Source of the DNA: Oppiella nova | Lineage: Eukaryota; Arthropoda; Arachnida; Sarcoptiformes; Oppiidae | Reading direction: 5' to 3' | Length of the DNA stretch: 20,667 bases | NCBI GenBank assembly: GCA_905397405.1 | Contig: CAJPVJ010000762.1 | Coordinates: 1-20,667 of the forward strand | Shown: in pieces, positions 20,123-20,667 of the stretch | Numbering within the stretch: the stretch's first letter is position 1 | Layout: every line of letters begins with the position of its first letter | Translations under genes and position numbers: made by a program | Notes under the pieces: generated by a model | Database searches by the model: none | Seen by the model: the letters and a program-made list of their open reading frames with translations, nothing else | What the model was told of the DNA's origin: nothing

Positions 20123-20539
20123 AAAATATTATTTAATAAATGACACAACGAGTAGACTATGGGCTCAGTTAAGCGAATGTGCAAACAGTTTGCGGTCATA
20201 AGGAATAAAACAAAATAACTCAATGATAAAGACCTAAACTCATAGGGCTTTACGCGTACAGTCCATACAAGCTTTCAAAGCAAACTGACTATAATTAAAA
20301 TAAAATTTTCATTTTTAAAAGGCATTTTTGCAAATAAAATCTATAATAAATCTTTATTTTAAAATATGTTAAGTCTTTGCTGTCATTCAAATAGAATATA
20401 AATTTGTGATTCAATTCATATAAACACAAAATATTTATTAAAATATTTGGCATATCTTTCATAAATATTTGTTAATAAAATATGAACTCTTCGTGTGAGA
20501 TGTGAACAGAAAATCTATCCTTAAATAAGTCGATAAAAC
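20123..20539. repeat. dispersed repeat, copy B
   Basis: Direct copy of 16793-17203 carrying one 128-bp unit instead of two. Differences include GGCTTTACGCGTACAG for GGCTTAGGGTACAG, about 5 added bases near AGTCTTTGCTGTC, TTGTGATT for TTCTGATT, and CTCTTCGTG for CTCAAAGTG. Identity ends at the shared GATAAAAC (20532-20539). Confidence 0.85.
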
Positions 20540-20540
20540 G

Positions 20541-20667
20541 GAGTCGGAAAGTGAGTGGTAGTGCACTGGTAGAGCGCGCCTACAGTTTATATGGACTGAT
20601 GTTGTTATGGTGTGGTTTGGGATCAATTCTGGTGTATATGTCATAAACTATATGACAATATGTGAGA
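20541..20667. other. exact parallel complement of 17205-17331
   Basis: All 127 bases to the window end are the complement, without reversal, of 17205-17331. Base 20540 is the only position between the direct match and the complement match, and the alignment offset stays 3336 across the switch. Antiparallel DNA chemistry gives no route to such a copy, so a processing error or artificial alteration of the sequence is likely. No gene is called here, and the tRNA-like GGTAGAGCGCGCC is part of this segment. Confidence 0.95.

Noticed and set aside
20560-20600. GGTAGAGCGCGCC, reminiscent of a tRNA D-arm
   Set aside because: No matching acceptor stem, anticodon arm or T-arm, and the stretch lies inside the parallel-complement segment.

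Overview
The window is AT-rich eukaryotic DNA. Coding islands are relatively GC-rich and sit in long AT-rich spacers. The introns have GT-AG ends and are very short (68, 68 and 77 bp). The genes resemble arthropod families: an MRP-type ABCC transporter and a CUB-like domain ending in a motif common in arthropod secreted proteins. A mite or another small-genome arachnid would fit, but that is inference and the species cannot be read from the sequence. Two single N characters (2231 and 5850) mark contig joins. Several segments occur twice, so this is a draft assembly whose duplicated stretches should not be read literally.

Layout: 1-1900 carries two minus-strand genes or gene ends. The first is a 186-codon gene for a disordered, basic, proline-rich protein of unknown function (395-955). 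The second is the last exon of a CUB-like domain protein (1417-1796), with a doubtful upstream exon at 2602-2872. From about 2900 to 4268 no gene is visible. From 4269 to 10814 lies the main gene, a complete four-exon ABCC (MRP-like) transporter on the plus strand. Its 5' third appears twice because 4269-5849 and 5856-7436 are the same 1581 bp on either side of the N at 5850. The usable model joins 6165-6218, 6287-6466, 6535-9525 and 9603-10814 and gives 1478 residues with the TMD0-TMD1-NBD1-TMD2-NBD2 layout. From 10815 to the end there is no convincing gene, only AT-rich DNA, a (TC)n microsatellite, and from 15.6 kb onward a cluster of tandem and dispersed duplications.

The strangest signal is at the right end. 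A repeat at 16793-17203 recurs as a slightly diverged direct copy at 20123-20539. Immediately after it, at the same alignment offset (3336), the last 127 bases of the window (20541-20667) are the exact base-by-base complement of 17205-17331 in the SAME direction, not the reverse complement. No known DNA rearrangement makes a parallel complement, so a data-processing error is the leading explanation. It is the observation here most in need of checking against raw reads.

The genes show no functional linkage. The transporter would act alone as a membrane efflux pump for organic anions or conjugates.
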